A stretch of 64,000 bases of DNA from Leptospira terpstrae serovar Hualin str. LT 11-33 = ATCC 700639 (lineage in GTDB: Bacteria; Spirochaetota; Leptospiria; Leptospirales; Leptospiraceae). This document shows, piece after piece, positions 28,897 to 37,039 of the stretch (the first letter of the stretch is position 1; each line of letters begins with the position of its first letter). The position numbers and the translations under genes are program-made. Location: assembly GCF_000332495.1 (NCBI RefSeq), contig NZ_AOGW02000006.1:496001-560000 (forward strand), in the 5' to 3' direction. The notes under the pieces were generated by a model, which saw only the letters and a list, made by a program, of their open reading frames with translations, ran no database searches and was not told the origin of the DNA.

Positions 28897-29859
28897 ATGG
28901 AGAAAAAAGTCCGACTCGGAGTCATCGGTACTGGCCACATGGGCCAATACCACGTAAACGTTGCTAAACAGCTAGCCGATGCTGAACTCATCGGGATATT
29001 TGATGCCAACTTAGAACGTGCCACTCAAATAGCTGAAAAACACAAAACAAAAGCGTTTTCTACAGTGGAAGAATTGTTAAAGGAAACAGATGCGATTGTC
29101 ATTGCAGCACCAACTTTCCTTCATCATAAAATCGCAAAACAGGCATTAACTGAAAAGAAGCATGTTTTGGTGGAAAAACCTATTTCACAAACGGTAGAAG
29201 AAGCAAAAGAACTTGTGACTTTAGCAAAACAAAACAAATTAATTTTACAAGTAGGTCATGTTGAAAGGTTCAACGGTGCCGTGTTGGAGCTTGGTAAAAT
29301 TGCCGAACATCCACTACTCATTGAGTCCAGAAGGATAGCACCATATAACAGTCGTATTACTGATGTTGGTGTAGTTTTGGATATGATGATTCACGACATT
29401 GATATTGTTTTGAACTTGGTAAAATCAGACGTGAAAGAAGTGAAAGCAGTTGGATCTTCTGTTGTATCGAATCACGAAGATATTGCCAGCGTGGTTCTTA
29501 CTTTTGCCAATGGATGTGTTGCTTCCCTAAACGCTTCTCGTGCCTCCCAAGCAAAAATCAGAACACTCAACATTTCTCAAAAAGATTCTTACGTATTTTT
29601 AGATTTTACCAACCAAGAGATTGAGTTACATAGACAAGCAAGTTCAACGACTCAGCTTGGAAGTGGAGAAATCAAATATAGACAAGAATCGATTGTGGAA
29701 AAAATCTTTGTTCATAAAGACAACCCACTCAAACAGGAACATGAACACTTTGTTAAGTGCATTAAAGGAGAATCCGAACCTATGGTGAAGGGTGATTCTG
29801 ATATTCGTACTTTAGAAGTGGCTTACAAAATCCTGGAAGAAATTCACGGCAAAAAATAA
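28897..29859 (+). CDS. Gfo/Idh/MocA family NAD(P)-dependent oxidoreductase
   Basis: This 320-residue oxidoreductase has an N-terminal Rossmann motif (GVIGTGHMGQYH), the EKPIS nicotinamide-side signature near residue 95, and a C-terminal alpha/beta domain with DMMIHDIDIVLNL. Members oxidise or epimerise sugars, inositols or amino sugars; the substrate is not predictable. The ATG at 28897 was preferred over a TTG at 28885 because the Rossmann fold then begins at the usual position. It follows dnaJ by 24 bp and its stop overlaps the next start by 1 bp. Confidence 0.87.
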   Translation: MEKKVRLGVIGTGHMGQYHVNVAKQLADAELIGIFDANLERATQIAEKHKTKAFSTVEELLKETDAIVIAAPTFLHHKIAKQALTEKKHVLVEKPISQTVEEAKELVTLAKQNKLILQVGHVERFNGAVLELGKIAEHPLLIESRRIAPYNSRITDVGVVLDMMIHDIDIVLNLVKSDVKEVKAVGSSVVSNHEDIASVVLTFANGCVASLNASRASQAKIRTLNISQKDSYVFLDFTNQEIELHRQASSTTQLGSGEIKYRQESIVEKIFVHKDNPLKQEHEHFVKCIKGESEPMVKGDSDIRTLEVAYKILEEIHGKK

Positions 29860-30425
29860 TGACAGAAATTCCTGATTCAACTCGCGGAAAGTTACTTATT
29901 TCCAATTCAAGCGTGATTCAGGATTTTTTTCACAAAACCGTCATCCTTATGGTAGACCATGATGACGACGGTGCCTTTGGTCTTGTTTTAAATAAACCTA
30001 CTGACCAAACAATGGAATCACTGATTAAAAATCTTCCAGACACTGTATATTCCAACAAACAAGTGTTTTCCGGTGGTCCTGTAGACAACATGTTTGTATC
30101 CATAATACACAATGGGAAACAAACGGAAGATCCGGGTGTGGAAATTGTTCCCGGAATTTATATGGCTAGAAGTTTCGATACTATGATTGAAGTTCTTTCC
30201 TCTGATCAGATTCAGTTTCGTGTTTTGCAAGGATATGCAGGTTGGTCATCAGGCCAATTGGAAAGTGAGTTTGATAGGTTGTCTTGGGTAGTTTCTGACC
30301 AGGTAGATGAATCAATTGTTTTTCGAGAAGACGATCCCGAGGTTGTTTGGCGGGAAGCCCTACGAAGCAAAGGTGGGATCTATAAATACTTTGTTGACCA
30401 CACAAAAGATCCTTCTCTCAATTGA
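29859..30425 (+). CDS. YqgE/AlgH family protein
   Basis: This 188-residue protein matches the UPF0301 YqgE/AlgH family. It begins with RGKLLISNSSV and has FHKTVILMVDHDDDGAFGLVLNKP, a central FSGGPV and a C-terminal GYAGWSSGQLE. The length is typical. The family role is not firmly established; AlgH was named from alginate regulation in Pseudomonas. It is translationally coupled to the oxidoreductase gene through a shared A in TAATG. Confidence 0.93.
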   Translation: MTEIPDSTRGKLLISNSSVIQDFFHKTVILMVDHDDDGAFGLVLNKPTDQTMESLIKNLPDTVYSNKQVFSGGPVDNMFVSIIHNGKQTEDPGVEIVPGIYMARSFDTMIEVLSSDQIQFRVLQGYAGWSSGQLESEFDRLSWVVSDQVDESIVFREDDPEVVWREALRSKGGIYKYFVDHTKDPSLN

Positions 30426-30447
30426 TCTACTAGTTAAAATTGCCGAT

Positions 30448-31197
30448 ATGAAACTTGCTTCTAAAAAGATAGTACTCAGTTCAGGTTCTTCTCCTTTAGG
30501 AAAAGAACTTCTACCTCTACTTCTTTCGGAAGGTGCGCTTGTGGTTGTTGGTGACTCCAATCCAGAAGAAATTCCCAATCATCCTAATTTACAAAAGTAT
30601 AAAATTGATCCTTCCAAACCTGACCAAATGGAACGATTGATTGAATCGGCCATTGAAACATTAGATAAAATTGATGTTTTTATTTTAAATTCAGAACAAA
30701 TTACTTATGCAGAAGATGAAAAAGAAGATTGGAATAAATTAAAGATTTTGTTTCATTCAAATACACTCGCTCCGATTTATACAGTACAACGTTTAACTAA
30801 TTTAATTTCCGTTGGTCTCCATATAATTGTTGTTAGTTCCGATCTCACCAAAAATCCTACTCCTGGATTTGGATTGTATGGATCTTCCAAGTCAGCTTTG
30901 GATTATTTTTGGGATTCTTTTCGTAAACAAATGGGAAGAGAGTTCCGATTTTCTCGTGTCATTGCTCTCGAACCAAAACTTTCCAATCCAAAACGGCTTG
31001 CGAGTCGAGTCTTACAGTCAGTCCTCCGTCCGAAAAAGAGAAGGTATGAACATCTTTCTCAGTTGGGAAATCGGTTTTTGTTAAAATTTTTACCTTTTTT
31101 ACGTTTTTTCCGAACCTTGGCTTACGGATTTAGGCTAAAACAAGAAAAAAAGAAGAAAATTTCTTCAAATGATTTGTCTCCATCTACTGAAAACTAA
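30448..31197 (+). CDS. Short-chain dehydrogenase/reductase family protein
   Basis: This 249-residue SDR-like protein has a divergent nucleotide-binding motif (SSGSSPLGKELLP), a VVVGD strand end, NSEQ replacing the usual NNAG, and the active-site YGSSKSALDYF with Tyr and Lys in YxxxK. The C-terminus is Lys/Arg-rich. The changed glycine motif raises some doubt about cofactor binding. The ATG at 30448 was chosen because an upstream open extension overlaps the YqgE gene in another frame. It is probably the last gene of the heat-shock transcription unit. Confidence 0.75.
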   Translation: MKLASKKIVLSSGSSPLGKELLPLLLSEGALVVVGDSNPEEIPNHPNLQKYKIDPSKPDQMERLIESAIETLDKIDVFILNSEQITYAEDEKEDWNKLKILFHSNTLAPIYTVQRLTNLISVGLHIIVVSSDLTKNPTPGFGLYGSSKSALDYFWDSFRKQMGREFRFSRVIALEPKLSNPKRLASRVLQSVLRPKKRRYEHLSQLGNRFLLKFLPFLRFFRTLAYGFRLKQEKKKKISSNDLSPSTEN

Positions 31198-31375
31198 TCA
31201 TTCCGTACCGTTTGTAAACACTCCCACCTCTACTTTTCTCCCAATGCTTATTTTATAAACAGAAAAACCCCATCCCCTAACCTTGTTATGTCGGATGAGG
31301 CTGGAATCCATCCTTTTAGGTCATATCTTCCATTTGGTACAAATATTGCTAACTAAGTAAGCAGAGGGTACCCCC

Positions 31376-32800
31376 ATGTTTATCGCCGACTATAGTGCAA
31401 AGAATATATATGATGAGATGTTTTCTAGCGAAGGTTATCCGCGTAAAAGTTACGACTTTGTAAAAACAAAAATGGAGAGTTTGGGTGGGATTGAACTTGT
31501 TAAACGTAGTACTTCCGCCGAACGGGCTCTCATGTCACTGGGTATCACCTTTACTTTGTATGGTGATGGTGGCGAACAAGAAAGGATTATGCCTTTTGAT
31601 GTGATTCCTCGGATTGTACCGAGTGAAGAATGGGTGAGTTTAGAAAAAGGACTCAAACAAAGAATCCAAGCATTAAATTTATTTTTAACTGATATCTATG
31701 GCGAAGGAAAAATTCTAAAAGATAAAATCATTCCTCGGGACATGATTGAGTCTAGTTCTGGATTTTTAAAACAGTGTATTGGTTTGAAACCGCCAAAAGA
31801 TATTTGGATTCATATTACTGGAACCGATTTGGTACGTGATGGAGCAGGCGCCTTTCATGTGTTAGAAGATAATTTGCGTTGTCCTTCTGGAGTTTCTTAT
31901 GTTTTGGAAAACAGAGAAGTGATGAAACGGACGTTTCCTGAACTTTTCGAAAAATTAAACATACGTCAAGTTTATGATTACCCTTACCATCTTCGCTCTA
32001 TGTTAGAAAACTTAACAGATGTTGTAGATCCAGTGATTGCAGTTTGGACTCCAGGGGTATACAATTCTGCCTATTACGAACATAGCTTTTTAGCCCAGAA
32101 GATGGGTGTCTATTTGGTGGAAGGATCGGACCTTATTGTAGAAAATCATAAAGTGTATATGAAAACTACCAAAGGCCTTCGTAAAGTAGATGTGATCTAC
32201 CGTAGAATCGATGATACATTTATGGACCAGTCCAGTTTTCGTCCAGACTCTTTACTGGGAGTGAAGGGAATATTTGAAGCATATAAAAGAGGAAATGTGG
32301 CACTTGCCAATGCTCCTGGAACCGGAGTTGCTGATGATAAAGTGATTTATTCCTATGTTCCAAAAATAATTAAATACTACTTAGGTGAAGAACCAATCAT
32401 TCCAAACGTACCAACATATCTTTGTTCTGAAGGTCCAGATTTACAATTTGTTTTGGAAAACATCCATAACTTAGTTGTGAAGGCAGCGAATGGTGCTGGT
32501 GGGTATGGAATGATAATTGGTCCAAAATCAACTAAACAAGAACAGGAAGATTTTAAGGAACTCATCAAAGCAGATCCAAGAAATTATATTGCTCAACCAG
32601 TATTAAACCTCTCTACAGTACCAACCCTAATTGCGGATAAAATTGAATCTAGGCACGTTGACCTCAGACCGTTCATTTTGTACGGTAAAGACATCTATGT
32701 GATGCCAGGTGGACTCACTCGTGTGGCTCTTCGCAAAGGATCTTTGGTGGTCAATTCATCCCAGGGGGGCGGTTCAAAAGACACCTGGGTTCTAGGATAA
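31376..32800 (+). CDS. Circularly permuted ATP-grasp protein (type 2)
   Basis: This 474-residue protein belongs to the family formerly called DUF404/DUF407. It has [18 protein letters not shown] near residue 50, a PFDVIPRIV segment, [16 protein letters not shown], a [13 protein letters not shown] metal/nucleotide segment, and [12 protein letters not shown] as a glycine-rich loop. Predicted chemistry is ATP-dependent amide ligation. The ribosome binding site is AGAGGG. It leads a five-gene unit in which the same domain recurs in fused form. The substrate and product are unknown. Confidence 0.9.
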   Translation: MFIADYSAKNIYDEMFSSEGYPRKSYDFVKTKMESLGGIELVKRSTSAERALMSLGITFTLYGDGGEQERIMPFDVIPRIVPSEEWVSLEKGLKQRIQALNLFLTDIYGEGKILKDKIIPRDMIESSSGFLKQCIGLKPPKDIWIHITGTDLVRDGAGAFHVLEDNLRCPSGVSYVLENREVMKRTFPELFEKLNIRQVYDYPYHLRSMLENLTDVVDPVIAVWTPGVYNSAYYEHSFLAQKMGVYLVEGSDLIVENHKVYMKTTKGLRKVDVIYRRIDDTFMDQSSFRPDSLLGVKGIFEAYKRGNVALANAPGTGVADDKVIYSYVPKIIKYYLGEEPIIPNVPTYLCSEGPDLQFVLENIHNLVVKAANGAGGYGMIIGPKSTKQEQEDFKELIKADPRNYIAQPVLNLSTVPTLIADKIESRHVDLRPFILYGKDIYVMPGGLTRVALRKGSLVVNSSQGGGSKDTWVLG

Positions 32801-32810
32801 GGATAATTAT

Positions 32811-33779
32811 ATGTTAAGCCGAGTTGCAGAATCAGTTTTTTGGATGAATCGATATATCGAGAGAGCAGAAAACTACTCTCGGTTCATTGACGTCAATCAT
32901 CAGTTATCATTGGATTTAAATGAGCAGGTTCCAAACCAATGGTTACCACTTGTTCATACAACAGGTGACGTTGAGTTATTTGAGAAAAGATATTCAGAAC
33001 CAAGCCCATTGAATGTCATTCGGTTTATGACATTCGATGAAGAAAATCCCAATTCCATATTTCAATGTCTTTCTAGGGCAAGAGAAAATGCGAGAACCAT
33101 TCGTGAAAATATTTCAACATCTATGTGGGAAGTATTGAATGAGTTTTATCTTTTGATTAAAGACTATCGCAAAGTTTATATGGAATCTTCGGACTTACAT
33201 GGAGATACAGTTTCCATGGATTTGTCAGAATTTTTAAGTACAGTGAGAAAGAGCTGCCAAAGTTTTTATGGCTGTTCGGATGCGACAATTTCCCATGATG
33301 AAGTTTGGAATTTTTCTCTTCTTGGAAGATTTTTGGAACGTGCGGACAAAACAACTAGGATCTTAGATATGAAGTATTTTATATTACTTCCTTCGGTCCA
33401 TGATGTTGGTTCTACATTGGATTTATTGCAATGGTTATCGTTATTAAAGTCTGCCTCTGCTCATGAGATGTACAATCAGAAATACAAACGAGTGGATCCA
33501 ACAGATATCGCAGAGTTTTTGATTTTAAATGAAACATTTCCAAGATCGATTTTCTTTTGTATTCAAGAGATGCAAGAAGCTTTGGAAAAAATCTCTGGGA
33601 TTAAGGAAGGACTGCCTCGAAACCTTGCCCAAGATGCAACTACAGTTTATTTGAATCGACTAAGGTCAGAAAATATAAAATCCATCTTCGATAAAGGTCT
33701 ACATGAATACCTAGATGACATTCAAATTGAATTGAATCATATCGGCGCAAAAATCGTGGAACGATTTTTTACAAACTAA
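32811..33779 (+). CDS. Alpha-E domain protein (DUF403)
   Basis: This 322-residue all-helical protein begins with the alpha-E signature MLSRVAESVFWMNRYIERAENYSRF and carries ARENARTIRENIS and GRFLERADKTTRILDMKY. Its Arg/Glu-rich helices look like a metal or substrate-binding helical bundle. Comparative-genomics work has linked this domain to circularly permuted ATP-grasp ligases. It starts 10 bp after the ATP-grasp gene. The same domain recurs as the C-terminus of the fusion at 37040. Confidence 0.9.
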   Translation: MLSRVAESVFWMNRYIERAENYSRFIDVNHQLSLDLNEQVPNQWLPLVHTTGDVELFEKRYSEPSPLNVIRFMTFDEENPNSIFQCLSRARENARTIRENISTSMWEVLNEFYLLIKDYRKVYMESSDLHGDTVSMDLSEFLSTVRKSCQSFYGCSDATISHDEVWNFSLLGRFLERADKTTRILDMKYFILLPSVHDVGSTLDLLQWLSLLKSASAHEMYNQKYKRVDPTDIAEFLILNETFPRSIFFCIQEMQEALEKISGIKEGLPRNLAQDATTVYLNRLRSENIKSIFDKGLHEYLDDIQIELNHIGAKIVERFFTN

Positions 33780-33781
33780 CT

Positions 33782-36700
33782 ATGAGCATACGAGTTGCAC
33801 TTTCCCATATCACAACCTATCAATATGACAAGTCTATCAAACTTTCACCCCATGTAGTAAGATTAAGACCAGCCCCACATACAAAAAATCATATTGTCTC
33901 TTATTCCTTAAATATATTACCGGAACAAAAATTTCTAAATTGGCAACAAGATCCATTTGGAAATTATTTGGCTCGATTAGTATTTCCAGAGAAAACTAAT
34001 ATATTACAAGTTGCAGTTGACTTGGTTACTGATTTAAAGGTAATCAATCCGTTCGATTTTTTTGTTGAAGAGTATGCCGAGAACTTTCCATTTACATATG
34101 ACAAAGTATTAAAAAAAGAGTTAGCTCCTTATTTGAAGGTAAAAAAACCAGGGAAACTACTCGCATCTTATCTCAAAACTATTGATATAGAATCAAGAAG
34201 AACTGTTGAGTTTTTAGTTGCACTGAATGCTAAAGTATACTCTGACGTTGGTTATGTGATACGGATGGAGCCTGGGATTCAAACACCAGAATTTACTTTA
34301 TCTTCACGTATGGGATCCTGCAGAGATTCCGCTTATTTATTGGTTCAGATTCTAAGAAATATGGGTCTTGCAGCAAGATTTGTATCTGGTTATTTGATTC
34401 AATTGAAAGCGGATGTAAAATCTTTAGATGGTCCCTCTGGTGCTGAATCAGATTTTACAGACTTACATGCGTGGGCAGAAGTTTATATTCCTGGTGCCGG
34501 CTGGGTTGGTCTTGATCCCACTTCCGGTCTTTTTACGGGAGAAGGCCATATCCCTTTGGCGGCAACACCAGAACCTGAATCTGCAGGACCAATCCAAGGA
34601 TTTGCTGAAAAATCTAAAGTTGAATTTTCATTTCATATGGGTGTGGAAAGAGTTTTAGAAACTCCAAGAGTCACCTTACCTTACCAAGACGATGATTGGA
34701 ATCGAATCATTCGGTTAGGTGATTCCATTGACAAACGAATTAAAAAAAATGATATCAGGCTTACCATTGGTGGAGAACCAACTTTTGTTTCGACTGAAAA
34801 TCGCGAAGCGCCTGAATGGAATTTTGATGCCTTAGGTTTTGAAAAATATTCCAAATCAGAACAATTAATCAAGAGGTTAGGCAAACACTTTGCTCCTGGC
34901 GGACTTCTTCAATATGGACAAGGAAAGTGGTACCCCGGTGAACCTCTCCCAAGGTGGGCGATGATCTCCTATTGGAGAAAAGATGGGGAACCTATTTGGA
35001 ACCATCCATATCTACTCGCCGATGATCGTTATACGGGCTCGGCAACAACAGAAGATGCAAGAAGATTCATTAGCGTACTAGGTGAATATCTACGTGTTCC
35101 GACCACATCCATTCACACAGCTTATGAAGATAATCTATACTATCTTTGGCAGGAAGCAAATTTACCTGCGGAAACTGAATCTATATTAGATGATTTGAAT
35201 ACTTACGATGAAATGGAACGAAAAAGAATCCTGAAAGTAGTTGATTCGGGGTTACATCGGGAAGTGGGATATACTCTACCCTTAGATTATGATGTTGTGA
35301 ATCAGTCTTGGAAATCGGATGAATGGATTTTTCGACGTGGGAAAATGTATCTCATTCCTGGAGATTCACCTATTGGATTAAGGTTACCTTTGCATTCGTT
35401 AGGTGGGAAACAATCATTTTCTCCTCCTGAAGACCCGGCTGCTCCGAAACCAAATCTTCCAAAAGCAAAAGAACTAGGCCAGTCACCATTTTTTACAACA
35501 ACTGCTAGTTATACGATTGCTGAAGAGAGGACACGAACTGCTCTTTGTGTAGAACCAAGAAATGGAAATATCAGAGTATTTTTACCGCCAATCAAATCAC
35601 TGGAAGGTTGGTTACGTTTGATTTATGCGATTGAACAAACGGCTCTAGGAACAGACATTCCGATTGTATTGGAAGGGTATGAAGCTCCTCAAGATCCAAG
35701 GTTAAATCGTTTTAAAATCACTCCAGATCCGGGAGTCATTGAAGTTAATTTCCATCCATCCTCTTCTTTTGGAGAGATTGTAGAAAAAACAAAAATCCTT
35801 TATGAAGAAGCGCAGCAACTTCGATTGACTGCAGAAAAATTTTTAATGGATGGTCGACACTCTGGCACAGGTGGTGGAAATCACATTACCTTGGGTGGAG
35901 CCTCTGTTGGAGATAGTCCTTTCCTGAGAAAACCTTCGCTTTTACGAAGTTTGGTGGCTTATTGGCAAAACCATCCTGGTCTATCCTATTTATTTTCAGG
36001 GATGTTTATTGGTCCAACATCACAATCCCCAAGGATTGATGAAGGAAGGAATGATTCATTACATGAATTAAAAATTGCATTCCAACAAATTGATTCCAAT
36101 AGACATACTTCTCCTTGGATGTTAGATCGTGTATTAAGAAATATCTTGATCGATATCACTGGCAATACTCATCGAACAGAAATTTCTATTGATAAACTGT
36201 TTGATCCTGGATCACCAACCGGACGATTGGGACTCATTGAAATGCGTGCTTTTGAAATGCCTCCTCATTACCAAATGAGTGTGATTCAACAAGCGTTTAT
36301 GATGGCAATCATCTGTCGGTTTTGGGAAGATCCTTATTATGGAAATCCTATCAATTGGAATACGGATTTGCATGACAGATTTATGTTACCTTACTTTGTT
36401 TATCGTGACTTTAAAGAAGTGATACTAGATTTACAAAATAGTGGATTCGGTTTTTTATCAAAGGACTTTGATCCGTTTTTTGAATTTCGATTTCCACAAT
36501 ATGGAATTTGTTATCTAGATGGAATGGAAATTGAGTTGCGTATGGCCTTGGAACCTTGGAATGTTCTTGGCGAAGAGAATACTGCGCAAGGAACTTCACG
36601 TGGTGTTGATTCAGCAACAGAACGAGTTCAAGTAAAAGTAAAAGGATTTCATCCAGACAGATATCGGTTGAGTTGTAACGGGTACGAAGTTCCGCTACAA

Positions 36701-37039
36701 GCAACATCTGTTCATAATGAATATGTCGCCGGAGTACGATTCAAAGCATGGACTCCTGTTTTTACTTTACATCCTCACTTACCTGCTCAACAATCTTTGG
36801 TATTCGATGTTTACGATACTTGGAATCATAGAGCCCTTGGAGGATGTACATACCATGTATCACATCCTGGAGGTTTGTCTTACCAAACCATTCCTATTAA
36901 TGGATATGAAGCGGAATCGCGTAGGATCTCTCGTTTTTGGACTCATGGCCACAAGATCGGAAAGAGTTTACCACCAGTTCGATTGGAAAATAAAGCCTTT
37001 CCATCAACATTGGATCTTAGGATGGTAACATTCAAATAG
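33782..37039 (+). CDS. Transglutaminase-like + DUF2126 (circularly permuted GS-like ligase) fusion
   Basis: This 1085-residue fusion has an N-terminal beta domain (residues 1-90) and a transglutaminase-like peptidase domain with triad Cys180 (GSCRDSA), His229 (DLHAWAEV) and Asp245 (GLDPTSG). A long DUF2126 region follows from about residue 325. It opens with RLTIGGEPTFVS and later has GTGGGNHITLGG near residue 695 and EMRAFEMP near residue 820; His, Arg and Glu in these motifs suit a glutamine-synthetase-like active site. The C-terminal 170 residues look like a beta domain. Predicted to ligate and hydrolyse peptide or isopeptide bonds. It abuts both neighbours. Confidence 0.9.
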   Translation: MSIRVALSHITTYQYDKSIKLSPHVVRLRPAPHTKNHIVSYSLNILPEQKFLNWQQDPFGNYLARLVFPEKTNILQVAVDLVTDLKVINPFDFFVEEYAENFPFTYDKVLKKELAPYLKVKKPGKLLASYLKTIDIESRRTVEFLVALNAKVYSDVGYVIRMEPGIQTPEFTLSSRMGSCRDSAYLLVQILRNMGLAARFVSGYLIQLKADVKSLDGPSGAESDFTDLHAWAEVYIPGAGWVGLDPTSGLFTGEGHIPLAATPEPESAGPIQGFAEKSKVEFSFHMGVERVLETPRVTLPYQDDDWNRIIRLGDSIDKRIKKNDIRLTIGGEPTFVSTENREAPEWNFDALGFEKYSKSEQLIKRLGKHFAPGGLLQYGQGKWYPGEPLPRWAMISYWRKDGEPIWNHPYLLADDRYTGSATTEDARRFISVLGEYLRVPTTSIHTAYEDNLYYLWQEANLPAETESILDDLNTYDEMERKRILKVVDSGLHREVGYTLPLDYDVVNQSWKSDEWIFRRGKMYLIPGDSPIGLRLPLHSLGGKQSFSPPEDPAAPKPNLPKAKELGQSPFFTTTASYTIAEERTRTALCVEPRNGNIRVFLPPIKSLEGWLRLIYAIEQTALGTDIPIVLEGYEAPQDPRLNRFKITPDPGVIEVNFHPSSSFGEIVEKTKILYEEAQQLRLTAEKFLMDGRHSGTGGGNHITLGGASVGDSPFLRKPSLLRSLVAYWQNHPGLSYLFSGMFIGPTSQSPRIDEGRNDSLHELKIAFQQIDSNRHTSPWMLDRVLRNILIDITGNTHRTEISIDKLFDPGSPTGRLGLIEMRAFEMPPHYQMSVIQQAFMMAIICRFWEDPYYGNPINWNTDLHDRFMLPYFVYRDFKEVILDLQNSGFGFLSKDFDPFFEFRFPQYGICYLDGMEIELRMALEPWNVLGEENTAQGTSRGVDSATERVQVKVKGFHPDRYRLSCNGYEVPLQATSVHNEYVAGVRFKAWTPVFTLHPHLPAQQSLVFDVYDTWNHRALGGCTYHVSHPGGLSYQTIPINGYEAESRRISRFWTHGHKIGKSLPPVRLENKAFPSTLDLRMVTFK

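Noticed and set aside
30307..30447. N-terminal extension of the SDR protein
   Set aside because: It overlaps YqgE in another frame and precedes the normal SDR first strand.
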